From NCBI RefSeq assembly GCF_938040115.1, contig NZ_CALHXD010000318.1, positions 1-5,579 of the forward strand: a DNA stretch of 5,579 nt. Reading direction: 5' to 3'. The position numbers and the translations under genes are program-made. Below, piece after piece: positions 5,483 to 5,579 of the stretch. How positions within the stretch are numbered: position 1 is the stretch's first letter; each line of letters opens with the position of its first letter. Below the pieces are notes generated by a model. The model searched no databases. It was not told the origin of the DNA and was given only the letters and a program-made list of their open reading frames with translations. The stretch is from an uncultured Campylobacter sp. GTDB taxonomy: Bacteria > Campylobacterota > Campylobacteria > Campylobacterales > Campylobacteraceae.

Positions 5483-5579
5483 AACTCGGCTATGCTCTGG
5501 CTTGGTATCGGAGCTAGCGGCCTTGGATACTTTTTATGGAACAAAGGCGCATGCGAGGTAGATAGCGGAACTCTAGCCA
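5471..5579 (+). pseudogene. EamA/DMT-family transporter C-terminal remnant, continues past the window edge
   Basis: From ATG 5471 the frame reads 36 residues to the right edge with no stop; it is open from 5456, right after the glyS stop and in the same frame. It contains a glycine-rich membrane helix (MLWLGIGASGLGYFLWNKGA) followed by a polar stretch ending DSGTLA. From memory, 'LGIxASGLGYFLWNKGAxxVxxGTLA' is the start of the last quarter of EamA-domain drug/metabolite transporters, at about residue 210 of a roughly 290-residue, ten-helix protein. Only 15 nt separate the glyS stop from this ATG, so the first seven or so helices are missing here and a working transporter cannot be encoded. 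The likeliest reading is a 5'-deleted gene remnant. Alternatives are a short membrane protein reusing this segment, or an assembly or recombination junction. The family match is fairly convincing; the pseudogene status is inferred. Confidence 0.5.

Noticed and set aside
1..5579. Frequent AAATTT and GCTAAA words throughout, considered as a dispersed repeat or uptake signal
   Set aside because: They fall in codons for Lys, Phe, Asn and Leu across all genes and match general Campylobacter codon habits; no constant longer flank was seen.
1..5579. tRNA or rRNA genes, CRISPR arrays, insertion sequences, phage genes
   Set aside because: No cloverleaf-like segment, regular repeat array, transposase motif or terminal inverted repeats could be seen; nearly all bases lie in recognised genes.

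Overview
The window looks like chromosomal DNA from a Campylobacter. It fits the moderately GC-richer oral species (C. showae, C. rectus, C. curvus, C. concisus) better than C. jejuni. This rests on codon habits (AAA for Lys, TTT for Phe, frequent 'aaattt' and 'gctaaa' words inside genes), a GC content I judge to be in the mid-40s percent, very tight gene packing on one strand, and gene content. The species assignment is an inference from memory, not from a search.

Layout, all on the + strand. (1) 2-199 is the 3' end of a small helical protein that resembles the conserved C-terminus of the Campylobacter protein encoded just upstream of cca (CiaD/Cj0788 in C. jejuni). (2) 165-1307 is cca, the tRNA CCA-adding enzyme, overlapping the previous gene by 35 nt. 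(3) 1308-1496 is the only sizeable gap between recognised genes. It holds a promoter-like element, a very AT-rich island, and a possible 44-codon ORF with a good ribosome binding site whose stop abuts the next start. (4) 1497-1976 is trmL, a SPOUT methyltransferase for the tRNA wobble position. (5) 1973-3310 is an exported endonuclease/exonuclease/phosphatase (EEP) family protein with a signal peptide and a probable C-terminal OB-fold. (6) 3297-3425 is a previously easy-to-miss 42-residue single-pass membrane protein. (7) 3422-5455 is glyS, the glycyl-tRNA synthetase beta subunit. (8) 5456-5579 holds a 9-bp hairpin and a reading frame that resembles the C-terminal part of an EamA/DMT-family transporter, with no room for the N-terminal part, so it is probably a gene remnant.

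trmL, the nuclease gene, the small membrane protein gene and glyS are chained by overlaps of 4, 14 and 4 nt, so they are almost certainly one transcript with translational coupling. Three recognised genes serve tRNA (3'-end maturation, wobble methylation, glycine charging). The exported nuclease and the small membrane protein are functional outsiders in this housekeeping run. I see no RNA genes, CRISPR array, insertion sequence or phage genes, and no evidence of a new multi-gene system. The items most worth a second look are the two small ORFs and the transporter remnant after glyS.
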